Shown here in pieces: positions 42,158 through 50,260 of a stretch of 64,000 nt of DNA (the first letter of the stretch is position 1; the number at the start of each line of letters is the position of its first letter). Location: positions 310,001-374,000 of the forward strand of contig NZ_RBWS01000006.1 of NCBI RefSeq assembly GCF_003627955.1, in the 5' to 3' direction. The DNA comes from Sphingobacterium puteale (GTDB lineage Bacteria > Bacteroidota > Bacteroidia > Sphingobacteriales > Sphingobacteriaceae). The position numbers were made by a program, and so were the translations under genes. The notes under the pieces were generated by a model that saw only the letters and a program-made list of their open reading frames with translations, made no database searches and was not told the origin of the DNA.

Positions 42158-42891
42158 TATTTTAAATTGTGGCCGGCGCCCATACCGCCGTCGACATTAA
42201 TGATCGCACCATTAATAAAGTTGCTTTTTGCAACTGTGTAAATCATTTCTGCGACATCATCTACTTCACCGATCCGGTTGACCAAATGTATACCGGCCAT
42301 GCTATCACCATTTTCGCCGTGCATCGGAGTTCGGATCACGCCCGGAGCAATTGTATTGACCCGAATATTTCGGCAACCGAATTCAGCCGCTAATTGTATA
42401 GTGAGCGCATGGATGGCGCCTTTGCTTGCCACAGGTGCTGTGGCGGGAGCACCTCCCAAAGCATGGTTCACCAGTGGCGTCCCGATATTGATGACCACGC
42501 CGTGTCCCTGTTTTAACATTTCCGGCATTACAGCTTGTGTGGTAAAAAATGTTCCTTTCAAGTTGGTGTTTAAAAAAGTGTCAAGGTAATTCTCATCCAC
42601 CTCTAGAAATGGTCTATTCCCAAAAATGCCGGCATTGTTAATCAATACATCCACTTTGCCAAATTGTTTTAGAGCCAGACCAACGAGCTGTTCTCCAGTT
42701 TCTTTATGACTGATATCGCCGGCAACCCGGGCCAGCCGTGGACCACCACCTAGCCTGTAAAACGTTTGTTCGAGCTTTTCGGGGGTTGCCGAATTGATGA
42801 CAACATTGTCTCCTCGGTCAAGAAAATATTTGGCCGCTGCCTCGCCAATACCCGACGAAGCTCCTGTTATGATAATTGTTTGTGTGTTCAT
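42157..42891 (-). CDS. SDR family protein with altered active site
   Basis: The protein has 244 residues from ATG 42891. The cofactor motifs are intact: TGASSGIG at 9-16 and NNAG at 85-88. The active-site region reads TAPVASKGAI. Lys157 is kept, but the position of the catalytic Tyr (153) is Pro, and the usual Ser region reads INIGTPL. It may belong to a subgroup with a different mechanism or lack activity. Third gene of the YceI-tautomerase-SDR-NTF2 operon. Confidence 0.88.
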   Translation of the reverse strand: MNTQTIIITGASSGIGEAAAKYFLDRGDNVVINSATPEKLEQTFYRLGGGPRLARVAGDISHKETGEQLVGLALKQFGKVDVLINNAGIFGNRPFLEVDENYLDTFLNTNLKGTFFTTQAVMPEMLKQGHGVVINIGTPLVNHALGGAPATAPVASKGAIHALTIQLAAEFGCRNIRVNTIAPGVIRTPMHGENGDSMAGIHLVNRIGEVDDVAEMIYTVAKSNFINGAIINVDGGMGAGHNLK

Positions 42892-42895
42892 CGTT

Positions 42896-43114
42896 CTATT
42901 TTTTATCGGCAGTAATGCCGTTTTCACGTAATATTGATACTTGCTCACCGGCGTAGCCCCAGTCGTCCAATTCAACTTCCTGGATAACCACATGTGTTAA
43001 GTGGGGATCCTTGTTCAAGATCGTTGTGAACAGGTCGGTAATTCCTTTTATAAGCTGTTGCTTTTGTTCGCGGGTAATATGTTCTTTGGTTAATTCTATT
43101 TTTATAAATGGCAT
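42896..43114 (-). CDS. 4-oxalocrotonate tautomerase family protein
   Basis: The protein has 72 residues with Pro immediately after the initiator Met (MPFIKIEL), the catalytic base of the tautomerase superfamily. The KQQLIKGITDLFTTIL helix and HVVIQEV strand also fit. It probably isomerises a keto-enol substrate. It lies 11 bases after YceI and 4 bases before the SDR in one operon. Confidence 0.9.
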   Translation of the reverse strand: MPFIKIELTKEHITREQKQQLIKGITDLFTTILNKDPHLTHVVIQEVELDDWGYAGEQVSILRENGITADKK

Positions 43115-43125
43115 ATCTTTGCTTA

Positions 43126-43662
43126 TTATGCAACAGCGATACTTTCGCTCGCTATGGCGGTTAATGAAATAGTAAGTTCAAATTCGTTGTAGATCAACGT
43201 GTCCCCAAGGTTCTGAAAAAAGTTGCCCGAACGGAATTTCATGTCATATTTAGTCCGGTCTATTACAACGCTTGTTTTCGCCGCCAAAGTTTGGTCATTA
43301 ACAATAACATCAATGTTAAATGTTACTTTCTGTGTAATTCCCTTAATTGTCAGATCAGCGGTGCAGCTATTATGATTTGAAGATGATATAATCAGGCTGG
43401 CTTCTGGATATTTTTCGGAATTAAAAAAGTCTTCAGAAGCCAGATGTCCGGCAAATTGTGCATTCGTGACAGGATCTGTTATATCCATTATCTTAATGGA
43501 TCTGGTGTCTACTATAAATTCCCCAGCTGTAATTTCCCCGTCATTTAATGTGAGCTGACCGCTTTTTAAATTTATTGTACCATTGTGGCTGCCAGTTACT
43601 TTTTTGCCTACCCAGTTGATCCGGCTTTCTGTCGTTGAAATGATGATTTTTTGTGTTTTCAT
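43126..43662 (-). CDS. YceI family protein
   Basis: The protein has 178 residues. STTESRINWVGKKVTGSHNGTINLKSGQL and HLASEDFFNSEKYPEAS are diagnostic of the YceI lipocalin-like fold that binds polyisoprenoids or similar lipids. No clear signal peptide is present, unlike E. coli YceI. It is the first gene of the operon and is preceded by a Crp-type palindrome and a -7-like box. Confidence 0.92.
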   Translation of the reverse strand: MKTQKIIISTTESRINWVGKKVTGSHNGTINLKSGQLTLNDGEITAGEFIVDTRSIKIMDITDPVTNAQFAGHLASEDFFNSEKYPEASLIISSSNHNSCTADLTIKGITQKVTFNIDVIVNDQTLAAKTSVVIDRTKYDMKFRSGNFFQNLGDTLIYNEFELTISLTAIASESIAVA

Positions 43663-43697
43663 TACCTTGTATTTAATTTGTTGAAAAAATTATACTA

Positions 43698-43742
43698 CAA
43701 AGTAACGCTACTGTGTTGAACTGATAACGTGACCTATGTCAC
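43698..43742 (-). promoter_or_regulatory. Crp-type site and promoter of the YceI operon
   Basis: GTGACATAGGTCAC (minus strand 43742-43729) is a palindrome of the Crp/Fnr TGTGA-n6-TCAC type. TTACTTTG (43705-43698) follows after exactly 23 bases. This is the geometry of a class II activator site and equals that at 44942-44986. Confidence 0.65.
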
Positions 43743-43833
43743 ATTCTGATTCTCTACTGTAAAGTAGGATGATTTGATGAAAGCAACTTGTGCGAGGGGA
43801 ATCTGCTCTAGTGGGAATTGCTCTCCCTGCTGT

Positions 43834-44919
43834 TTATTTTTTGAATAAGTCAGCATGTTCCGTCGTTTCTCTTATTAGTGATTGCATCAGTTCAGATGCA
43901 TTTCGGTGTTTCAGTATCGGTGCGATCTGACCGCTCCATAGGAAGAGAAATTCTGGCCACTGCTGTTCCAGTGCAGCTTTTCGGAGTGAAGACATGATCG
44001 ATGTCTGTAGTGGAAAGGGGAGGGCTGCTATTTCGCCGTCCGGCAATTGTTTGGTTATAAGAGAACGAATCCCTCGTCCAAGTCTACCGGTATAGGCCCT
44101 GCTGAGGGTGGTGTATTTTGCATGGTCAGAAAAAAGCATATCACGATGTAGTGGAATAGCACCCGATTCCTCACAGGCCAGAAAGGCCGTTCCGATTTGG
44201 ACAGCATCCGCGCCTAAGATCAGAGCTGCGGTTATTCCTTTTGCATTTGCTATTCCACCGGCAGCTATAACCGGGGTTTTCACTTTTTCGCGGATCAGTT
44301 GTAAAAGTGTGAATGTACCCATTAGGGACGATTCGGCTTTTTCAAGAAAGGAGGGACGGTGCCCCCCTGCTTCAAATCCAGATGCGATGATGGCGTCTAC
44401 ACCTGAATTCTCCAGAACAATTGCCTCATCCAACGTTGTCGCCGTCCCTATAGTTATGATCCCTTTGCTTTGGCATTCTTCCATTACGGATACGGGCAAA
44501 GTGCCAAATATAAAACTGAAAACCTTTGGACGGATATCCAATATCACATCGAGCTGATTTGCAAAACGAGATTGAAATGCCGCCGGTTTCGTAGGGAAAT
44601 CAATGTTCAACGCATTAAAATAAGGTTCGAAGATTGCCTTGGCTCGCTCATATTGCTGATCAGAAATACCATCGTCGGCCATATCCGTATCAGACACCCA
44701 CAGATTCAGGTTATAGGGACCAGCCGTTGCGGATTTTATCTTATCGTTGACATCGACAATTTCCTGGGGGCTGAGGGTATAAGCGCCAAATCCGCCCAGT
44801 CCGCCCGCATTGGACACGGCGGCCGCCAATTCGACCGAAGAGAGATTACCTCCAAAAGGTCCCTGCAAAATGGGGTAGTCGATACCCAATAACTGACTGA
44901 TTTTTGTGTTGTTCCACAT
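43834..44919 (-). CDS. Nitronate monooxygenase
   Basis: The protein has 361 residues from ATG 44919; an ATG 12 bases earlier is possible. The FMN TIM barrel shows LGIDYPILQGPFGGNLSS at the start, ASGFEAGGHRP in the middle and AAGGIANAKGITAALILGADAVQIGTAFLACEES. These are signatures of nitronate monooxygenase (2-nitropropane dioxygenase family), which oxidises alkyl nitronates. It is preceded by a Crp-type site overlapping the stop of the Crp/Fnr gene upstream. Confidence 0.93.
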   Translation of the reverse strand: MWNNTKISQLLGIDYPILQGPFGGNLSSVELAAAVSNAGGLGGFGAYTLSPQEIVDVNDKIKSATAGPYNLNLWVSDTDMADDGISDQQYERAKAIFEPYFNALNIDFPTKPAAFQSRFANQLDVILDIRPKVFSFIFGTLPVSVMEECQSKGIITIGTATTLDEAIVLENSGVDAIIASGFEAGGHRPSFLEKAESSLMGTFTLLQLIREKVKTPVIAAGGIANAKGITAALILGADAVQIGTAFLACEESGAIPLHRDMLFSDHAKYTTLSRAYTGRLGRGIRSLITKQLPDGEIAALPFPLQTSIMSSLRKAALEQQWPEFLFLWSGQIAPILKHRNASELMQSLIRETTEHADLFKK

Positions 44920-44941
44920 GTTAAACTGCATTAATTATTTC

Positions 44942-44986
44942 CAAAATAAGCTATTAACCAAGTCAATCCAAGGTGATCTAGATCAC
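44942..44986 (-). promoter_or_regulatory. Crp-type site and promoter of the nitronate monooxygenase gene
   Basis: GTGATCTAGATCAC (44973-44986) is a perfect palindrome overlapping the TGA of the Crp/Fnr gene. TTATTTTG (minus strand 44949-44942) follows after exactly 23 bases and lies 22 bases before ATG 44919. Confidence 0.65.
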
Positions 44987-45564
44987 ATTTTTTGGGCATT
45001 ATAGAGACGGCTCAGGGTTTCTCTGGACACACCTAGATAAGCCGCTATCAAGTGTTTCGGGACTAAGTTATACAATTGGGGATACATTTGCAGTAACTCT
45101 TCATATCGGGTCTTGGCATTATTATTCATGAAGGATAGCAGACGTTTTTGGGAAGCCACGTAGCCACCATTTGTGCGCCAGCGAAAAAAATGTTCCAGTT
45201 GATGAATTTCACCACATAGTTTTTCCCGGTCTTCATTCGATAGGCACAATAGTTCGACATCCGTTATGCAGTCCAGGTTTACAGTCGCTTTGGACTGCGT
45301 ATATAAGGCATTATAATCAGACGCCCACCAGGTAGGCATAGCAAATTGTAGGATGTGCATTTTTATATCTTCATTGATATAGAATGTCTTTAAGCAGCCC
45401 GTAATTACAAAATATTCATAATTTACCTGATCACCCTCCTGAATAATTACCTGTCCTTTTTTGAATGACAGCGGTTTAAAATGCTCAAATACATAATCAT
45501 ATTCAGGATCTGTGAGCATAGCATGTTTGGCGATGTGTGCCCGTAGCATTTCTTTGGCATCCAT
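44983..45564 (-). CDS. Crp/Fnr family transcriptional regulator
   Basis: The protein has 193 residues. The cNMP-binding-like barrel includes VIIQEGDQVNYEYFVITG. The C-terminal helix-turn-helix region includes LVPKHLIAAYLGVSRETLSRL, whose recognition helix (SRETLSRL) is close to the classical Crp type that reads TGTGA. It is paralogous to the regulator at 5220. Two matching palindromes (43729, 44973) make the nitronate monooxygenase and YceI operons its probable regulon. Confidence 0.92.
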   Translation of the reverse strand: MDAKEMLRAHIAKHAMLTDPEYDYVFEHFKPLSFKKGQVIIQEGDQVNYEYFVITGCLKTFYINEDIKMHILQFAMPTWWASDYNALYTQSKATVNLDCITDVELLCLSNEDREKLCGEIHQLEHFFRWRTNGGYVASQKRLLSFMNNNAKTRYEELLQMYPQLYNLVPKHLIAAYLGVSRETLSRLYNAQKM

Positions 45565-45817
45565 AATTGACTTAACTTAACATATTATATCGTTTTTTTG
45601 ACATGAAATTAGACGATATAGATTTTTATAAATCCAAATTACTGAAAAAAACTCACTCCATTCACACGAAAGTTTTTTATGTTTTTGTTTGATCGTGCAT
45701 GACCGCAGATTGCAATACTCCACAAAAGCAGATACAATGTATTCGCGTTGCTCATCTGTTCATTTGGCACGTCTGCGTAGGCCAAGGTATTTAAGCGTGT
45801 AAATAAAAGCGACCGTT

Positions 45818-46741
45818 TCAGTTGGAAGAAGAATTAAACATCTGCCTGAATGCTAAAGGTGAAACATTGGTTTTTTTCTTAAACAGTTTGTTGAACGATT
45901 GTGGATGTTCAAAACCGAGGTTATAGGCAATTTCTGCCACGGATAGGCTTGTTGTCGTGAGTTTTTCCTTGGCCTGTTCAATTAACTTATCGTGAATGTG
46001 CTGCTGTGTGTTTTTACCGGTAACTGAACGTAGTAAATCGCTTAAATAACGGGCCGAAACATGGAGGCCCTCTGCTAAATACTCTACGGTCGGAAGCCCC
46101 TGTTTTAGGGTTTCTTCGCTGTCGAAATAATTATCCAGCAATTTTTCTAATTGGGTCAGCAGCGCATGGTTAACCGCTTTTCGTGTGATAAATTGACGCT
46201 CATAGAAACGGTTGCTGTATTGCAAGAGCATTTCAATTTGCGACAAAATAATTCCTTGGGTATGCTTGTCGATATGCTGATATTCCTGTTCGATTTTAAG
46301 AAAAATTTCTATAATGTCTTTTTCTTCCCGTTCGGAAAGATGTAATGCTTCATTAAGCGCATACGAAAAGAAATTGTAGTTTTTTATTTTGGTAGCTAGG
46401 GGGTGGGTATACAAAAAATCAGGGTGAAATAGGAGCATGTAACCTTTTCCACATTCGACATTCATCTTTCTGATTTCGGCAATCGTTAACGATTGGATCT
46501 GCTTGGGCGCAATAAAATTCATTGTTCCTTTGTCGAAATCGTAATATTGTTGGCCGTACTTTAATTTTGCGGTTACATCTTTTTTTAAGGAAATGCTATA
46601 GAAATTTATGTAGAACTGCTCCCAGATGTCGCTTTCATCAGGTTTAATTCCAGCTACATCGATGACACTGATGAGTGGATGTAAAGGAGCCGGCAAGGAC
46701 AATTGCCGATGAAATTCGGATATGGAATTGATACTATGCAT
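45818..46741 (-). CDS. AraC family transcriptional regulator
   Basis: The protein has 307 residues. The N-terminal sensory domain (ISEFHRQLSLPAPLHPLISVIDVAGI, LKYGQQYYDFDKGTMNFIAPKQIQSL) is related to those at 5985 and 10807. The C-terminal AraC domain (about 205-303) has LHVSARYLSDLLRSVTGKNT and LGFEHPQSFNKLFKKKTNVSP. It is downstream of the paralogous SDR at 46805 but has its own promoter (TAAATTTG) after a terminator. Confidence 0.92.
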   Translation of the reverse strand: MHSINSISEFHRQLSLPAPLHPLISVIDVAGIKPDESDIWEQFYINFYSISLKKDVTAKLKYGQQYYDFDKGTMNFIAPKQIQSLTIAEIRKMNVECGKGYMLLFHPDFLYTHPLATKIKNYNFFSYALNEALHLSEREEKDIIEIFLKIEQEYQHIDKHTQGIILSQIEMLLQYSNRFYERQFITRKAVNHALLTQLEKLLDNYFDSEETLKQGLPTVEYLAEGLHVSARYLSDLLRSVTGKNTQQHIHDKLIEQAKEKLTTTSLSVAEIAYNLGFEHPQSFNKLFKKKTNVSPLAFRQMFNSSSN

Positions 46742-46754
46742 CGTTTTTGTTATA

Positions 46755-46791
46755 CAAATTTACAAAAAACAACTGCCTGTAGAGGCAGTTG
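46755..46791 (-). terminator. SDR terminator followed at once by the AraC promoter
   Basis: On the minus strand CAACTGCCT and its complement with a 4-base loop (46791-46770) are followed by a T run. TAAATTTG (46762-46755) then forms a -7 box only 13 bases before the AraC ATG, implying a very short leader. Confidence 0.75.
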
Positions 46792-46804
46792 CTGATTTAA
46801 AAAA

Positions 46805-47608
46805 TTAGGCCTCAAATTGTGTTGCGATTTCTTGCCTGAATGCTTCTTTTCCGATTTGTAGTCGTCTTTCATAGAGCGCATGTGCATCTTCGCCAGCCAG
46901 ATAACGTATTTGGTCTTTATTGTCCGTGGCGGCTTCATACACCACTTGGGCAATTTGCTCGGCCGTGGATGCATTTTGCATCATCAAACCCATTTGTTCG
47001 AACAGTTTGTCTTCAATGTCCTGATAGTCGGAAGTTCGGTTCATATCCAAAGAACGGCCAGCAAAATCTGTTGCTATTCCGCCCGGAGCAACTGTTTTGA
47101 TTGCTATTCCAAACTTTTTCAATTCAAAGGACATGCTTTCGCTCCAGCCCTCCAAAGCGAATTTTGTCGCATGATACATGGAATGTAGCGGGAATCCCAT
47201 AAATCCACCAATTGATGTGGTCGAAATAAATAAACCACTTTTCTGTGCTTTAAAATGGGGAATAAAGGCTTGTGTAACGCGCAATACCCCCAACAGATTC
47301 GTGTTGATCTGGCGAAGTATTTTTTCGTCACTCAATGTTTCAAACGCTCCCATTAACCCATAACCTGCATTATTGAAAACGACATCAATTTTGCTTAAAG
47401 AGATTGCTTTTGCTACAGTTTCTTTGATCTGGGCAGGATCGGTAACATCCAATTTTAATAGTGTAATGTTTTCGATCTCGGTAAGTTCGGTTTCATTTTC
47501 GGGATTTCGCATGGTTGCGATCACATTCCAACCCGCCTGTTGAAATAGTTTGGCAGTTGCTTTTCCCAGACCGGAAGAAGCTCCTGTAATGAAAATTGTC
47601 TTTTGCAT
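46805..47608 (-). CDS. SDR family oxidoreductase
   Basis: The protein has 267 residues from ATG 47608; an ATG 21 bases earlier is possible. Motifs are TGASSGLG at 8-15, NNAG at 79-82, Ser129-132, and Tyr145 and Lys149 in YHATK. It is of the same single-domain type as the SDRs at 7048 and 9855, again next to an AraC of the matching type. A weak version of the shared upstream element may lie at 47681-47700. Confidence 0.9.
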   Translation of the reverse strand: MQKTIFITGASSGLGKATAKLFQQAGWNVIATMRNPENETELTEIENITLLKLDVTDPAQIKETVAKAISLSKIDVVFNNAGYGLMGAFETLSDEKILRQINTNLLGVLRVTQAFIPHFKAQKSGLFISTTSIGGFMGFPLHSMYHATKFALEGWSESMSFELKKFGIAIKTVAPGGIATDFAGRSLDMNRTSDYQDIEDKLFEQMGLMMQNASTAEQIAQVVYEAATDNKDQIRYLAGEDAHALYERRLQIGKEAFRQEIATQFEA

Positions 47609-47887
47609 CGTGTTATTGTTTGATTCCATACCACAAATGTCTAAAGAAGGCGTAGGGTATCTGTTTCCAAATTGAGCTTGATTGTAGCCAAAATGACGAA
47701 ATCAAAATGTGTGAAAAAAATCATCGCCAATGGAGCGGAAAATTCATCGACTTTGGCACGATTATTTGTTGATATTCGTTATAAAAATAATGCAATGTTA
47801 AGCTGATTATTGCTCGGTTTTATATTTTTTGGCGTATTCGTATTGGCGTAATTGCTGTATGTTGAAAATTTTAGAAGATCTATATTT

Positions 47888-48148
47888 ATGCAAGGGACAA
47901 TTGACGGGATAAGCGGGGAACCACATCGTTCACAGGTGTTCCGTTTAACTTACAAAGGACAGGATTATCAGCTGGTGTTGCTGAAAAAGTCTTTATCAAA
48001 GCTCGATACGGAACTGCCAATTTTGCTCGACGGAATTGAGCAAAAATTAGTAAAAAGAGGTGACTGCTGGTTTTTTGAAAACAGGCATTCGGATCAGCAC
48101 TTTGCGACAGAGATTTGGCGCAATTTATCGCTTCGATATCGCCTTTGA
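47888..48148 (+). CDS. Hypothetical small protein
   Basis: The protein has 86 residues from ATG 47888 and is not recognised. It is predicted beta-rich (VFRLTYKGQDYQLVLLKK, QKLVKRGDCWFFEN), soluble and without a signal peptide. It is isolated between the SDR gene and a flavin reductase remnant. It could be real or a relic. Confidence 0.45.
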   Translation: MQGTIDGISGEPHRSQVFRLTYKGQDYQLVLLKKSLSKLDTELPILLDGIEQKLVKRGDCWFFENRHSDQHFATEIWRNLSLRYRL

Positions 48149-48205
48149 GGCCAAAATGACGATTGTACAGCTGCCCAAGGTTGCCTAAGGCTTCGCATAT
48201 GGCAA

Positions 48206-48436
48206 TCATTCAATCCGGCTAGTTGTATGGCAACTATCAAGACCGACACCTTTTGGATATTTTGCACTACATTGATGCGTCTCATGCACAAATTCGGGTG
48301 AGATGGCTAGATTTTCACTTCCGCCGCTGTTTTTGGTCCCAACCGATACCAAGCTTTTAAATCCGCCCGACGAGTTGATAAAATTAGCTCTGTATCTTCT
48401 CCCAAATGCAGCCATTGCGTTTTCATTATAAATCAT
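48206..48436 (-). pseudogene. N-terminal remnant of a flavin reductase family protein
   Basis: ATG 48436 begins MIYNENAMAAFGRRYRANFI, then NSSGGFKSLVSVGTKNSGGSENLA. This is the conserved opening of Bacteroidota flavin reductase-like (FMN-binding split barrel) proteins of 200 or so residues. Homology fades after about 50 residues and the frame stops at 76. The rest of the 553-base gap 48149-48701 shows no other clear feature. Confidence 0.6.
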
Positions 48437-48701
48437 GGTTTATAAATTCTTATTTTTAAGGTTTAGCTATTCTGTTTATCATGCCCCTGAATATGAATGC
48501 TGCATTCCGAAAGCGGAAGAAAGAATCGCATGTAAAGTAAGGGGGCGATCTTGACAGGTCTAAAATCGAGATATCGCTAGCGAATAGTAATTGTTACCTG
48601 CCAAATATTAAACAATACGAGGATACGATTGGCAAAAACTGTAATTTCCCTGAAGAAATAACGTTCAAGAGAACGCCATGACTTAATTTAAAACAATAAA
48701 G

Positions 48702-49349
48702 ATGAGAAAACATTCGTATATAACACTTCTTTTTATCGCCGCGGTCGGTAGCCTCCGTGCGCAAACGGTGACAACAAAATTGGTTCCGATACATTTAGCT
48801 GCAAGTTTTGACCGTGTAAAAGAAGCTATTCCAGATATTTCCGACCAGTTGCTGGATAGTAAAATGCTGATCAGACCCTTAGCGAGTACAGATACTACGG
48901 CGAGTTTTGAAATTGAAGAACAGGGGATAAGCATTGAAACTCTTGTTGATAATGAAAAAGAATATAACAAATTGGTCTCAGCAGCAGCAAATGACGTTTC
49001 CAAACCAAGTATTCATATATTGTATCATTATACTTTAAAGGATAAAAAATCAAGAGTGAAGCCACCAAGAAAAATCTTTTTCTTTCCTGAGTATGGGGTA
49101 ATCTGGACGTTGACCGTACGAAAAATAGCAGAAAAGGAAACGAAGATTGTACTTGAGTATAAATCGCTGGCGTCCGCATTTGCGGAAAAAATTGAAAGCG
49201 AATTTAAAGGCGATCATTATTACAACAACAAAATGGTGAAAATTGCGGTCAATGACAAGCGAATGCGTACCCTAATCGAGCAGATTTTGATTAATCAAAT
49301 GCATGTCGACAGGGATTATCCCGCACCGACATATCCAGCGCGCAATTAG
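48702..49349 (+). CDS. Hypothetical secreted protein
   Basis: The protein has 215 residues. The N-terminus MRKHSYITLLFIAAVGSLRA is a signal peptide with cleavage before QTV. The rest is soluble, mixed alpha/beta, with a PPRKIFFFPEYGVIWTLTVRKI strand pair and a C-terminal PAPTYPARN tail. No family is recognised. It is probably periplasmic and precedes two other small envelope proteins. Confidence 0.7.
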   Translation: MRKHSYITLLFIAAVGSLRAQTVTTKLVPIHLAASFDRVKEAIPDISDQLLDSKMLIRPLASTDTTASFEIEEQGISIETLVDNEKEYNKLVSAAANDVSKPSIHILYHYTLKDKKSRVKPPRKIFFFPEYGVIWTLTVRKIAEKETKIVLEYKSLASAFAEKIESEFKGDHYYNNKMVKIAVNDKRMRTLIEQILINQMHVDRDYPAPTYPARN

Positions 49350-49496
49350 TTATCTGTTTGGTTTGAATTTCGGAAAGTAAACAGAGATTTTAGAGATTTT
49401 TTTCCTGCGCTCAGGGCCGCCCTGAAGCTCATATAGTGAGAGTCGGGCAAGCGAGCAGATGTTCGTCTATGTAGCATGGGACCATTTAAATAAAAC

Positions 49497-50237
49497 ATGA
49501 TGAAAATATTTTGGAAGATCGTTCAATGTTTGGTGCTTGTCGGCTTCATGATTGTCTTTGTTTTTGTAATGAATAGCTACCGCTATTTGATCTATGCGCT
49601 AATGGGCGCTTTTGCGCTCTATTTTCCGTTGAGAAAAATAATTATTGGCAAATTAAGCAATCTGGATGGCAGCAGGAAAGCCCAATATGAAGTCAACGGT
49701 AGACCCGTTAATATGCAAATGAGTAAGCTTAGTGCCTTTGTCGTTTTGTTGGTCCTTATTTATGTTATTATCGTTACCGTCTTTTCCATGAGTCCGTATT
49801 TGGAGCGGAAAGAGTTTAGCGTGACGCATTCAAGCTGGGTAGCGGTAACACCGTCCATCCTGAAATTTGTGTGTGAATTTCAGGGCGGGCGGACCAAATA
49901 CGCATATCTCGATCTGGAATACCAGTTTACCGCCGATGGACAGTCCTATGGAAAAAAGATTGTTAAGGCCGAAAAGCTGTATTCATTTTTCCCAATTTGG
50001 GGAAAGCGGGGCCCTGAACAAATGCAGATTGAACTGTTAAATAGGGTAACCCAAAAAAATATAGCGAAAGAGCCCGTCTTGTATTATAACCCAAATGATC
50101 CGACGCAGCACAAGTTTTTTTTGGCGAACGATCGCTTTTATCCGCAGGGAGTAATGCTATATAATTTATTGTTTGTGTTTTCCATTGTATTTTTAATCAT
50201 TGTACTTACAGCTGTTTTGTTTAATATAAAACTATAG
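49497..50237 (+). CDS. DUF3592-like membrane protein
   Basis: The protein has 246 residues with membrane helices at about 8-28, 30-46, 77-97 and 221-243. The soluble loop (about 98-218) contains LDLEYQFTADGQSYGKKIVKAEK and VLYYNPNDPTQHKFF, which is the DUF3592 pattern. The function is unknown. ATG 49497 and 49500 are equally plausible starts. It is followed 23 bases later by a secreted protein. Confidence 0.75.
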   Translation: MMKIFWKIVQCLVLVGFMIVFVFVMNSYRYLIYALMGAFALYFPLRKIIIGKLSNLDGSRKAQYEVNGRPVNMQMSKLSAFVVLLVLIYVIIVTVFSMSPYLERKEFSVTHSSWVAVTPSILKFVCEFQGGRTKYAYLDLEYQFTADGQSYGKKIVKAEKLYSFFPIWGKRGPEQMQIELLNRVTQKNIAKEPVLYYNPNDPTQHKFFLANDRFYPQGVMLYNLLFVFSIVFLIIVLTAVLFNIKL

Positions 50238-50260
50238 TATAAAAATCAAATCATCTAGCC

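Noticed and set aside
44973-44986. Palindrome as a simple terminator of the Crp gene
   Set aside because: It has no loop or T run in the gene's direction and its distance to the -7 box equals that at 43729, so an operator fits better.
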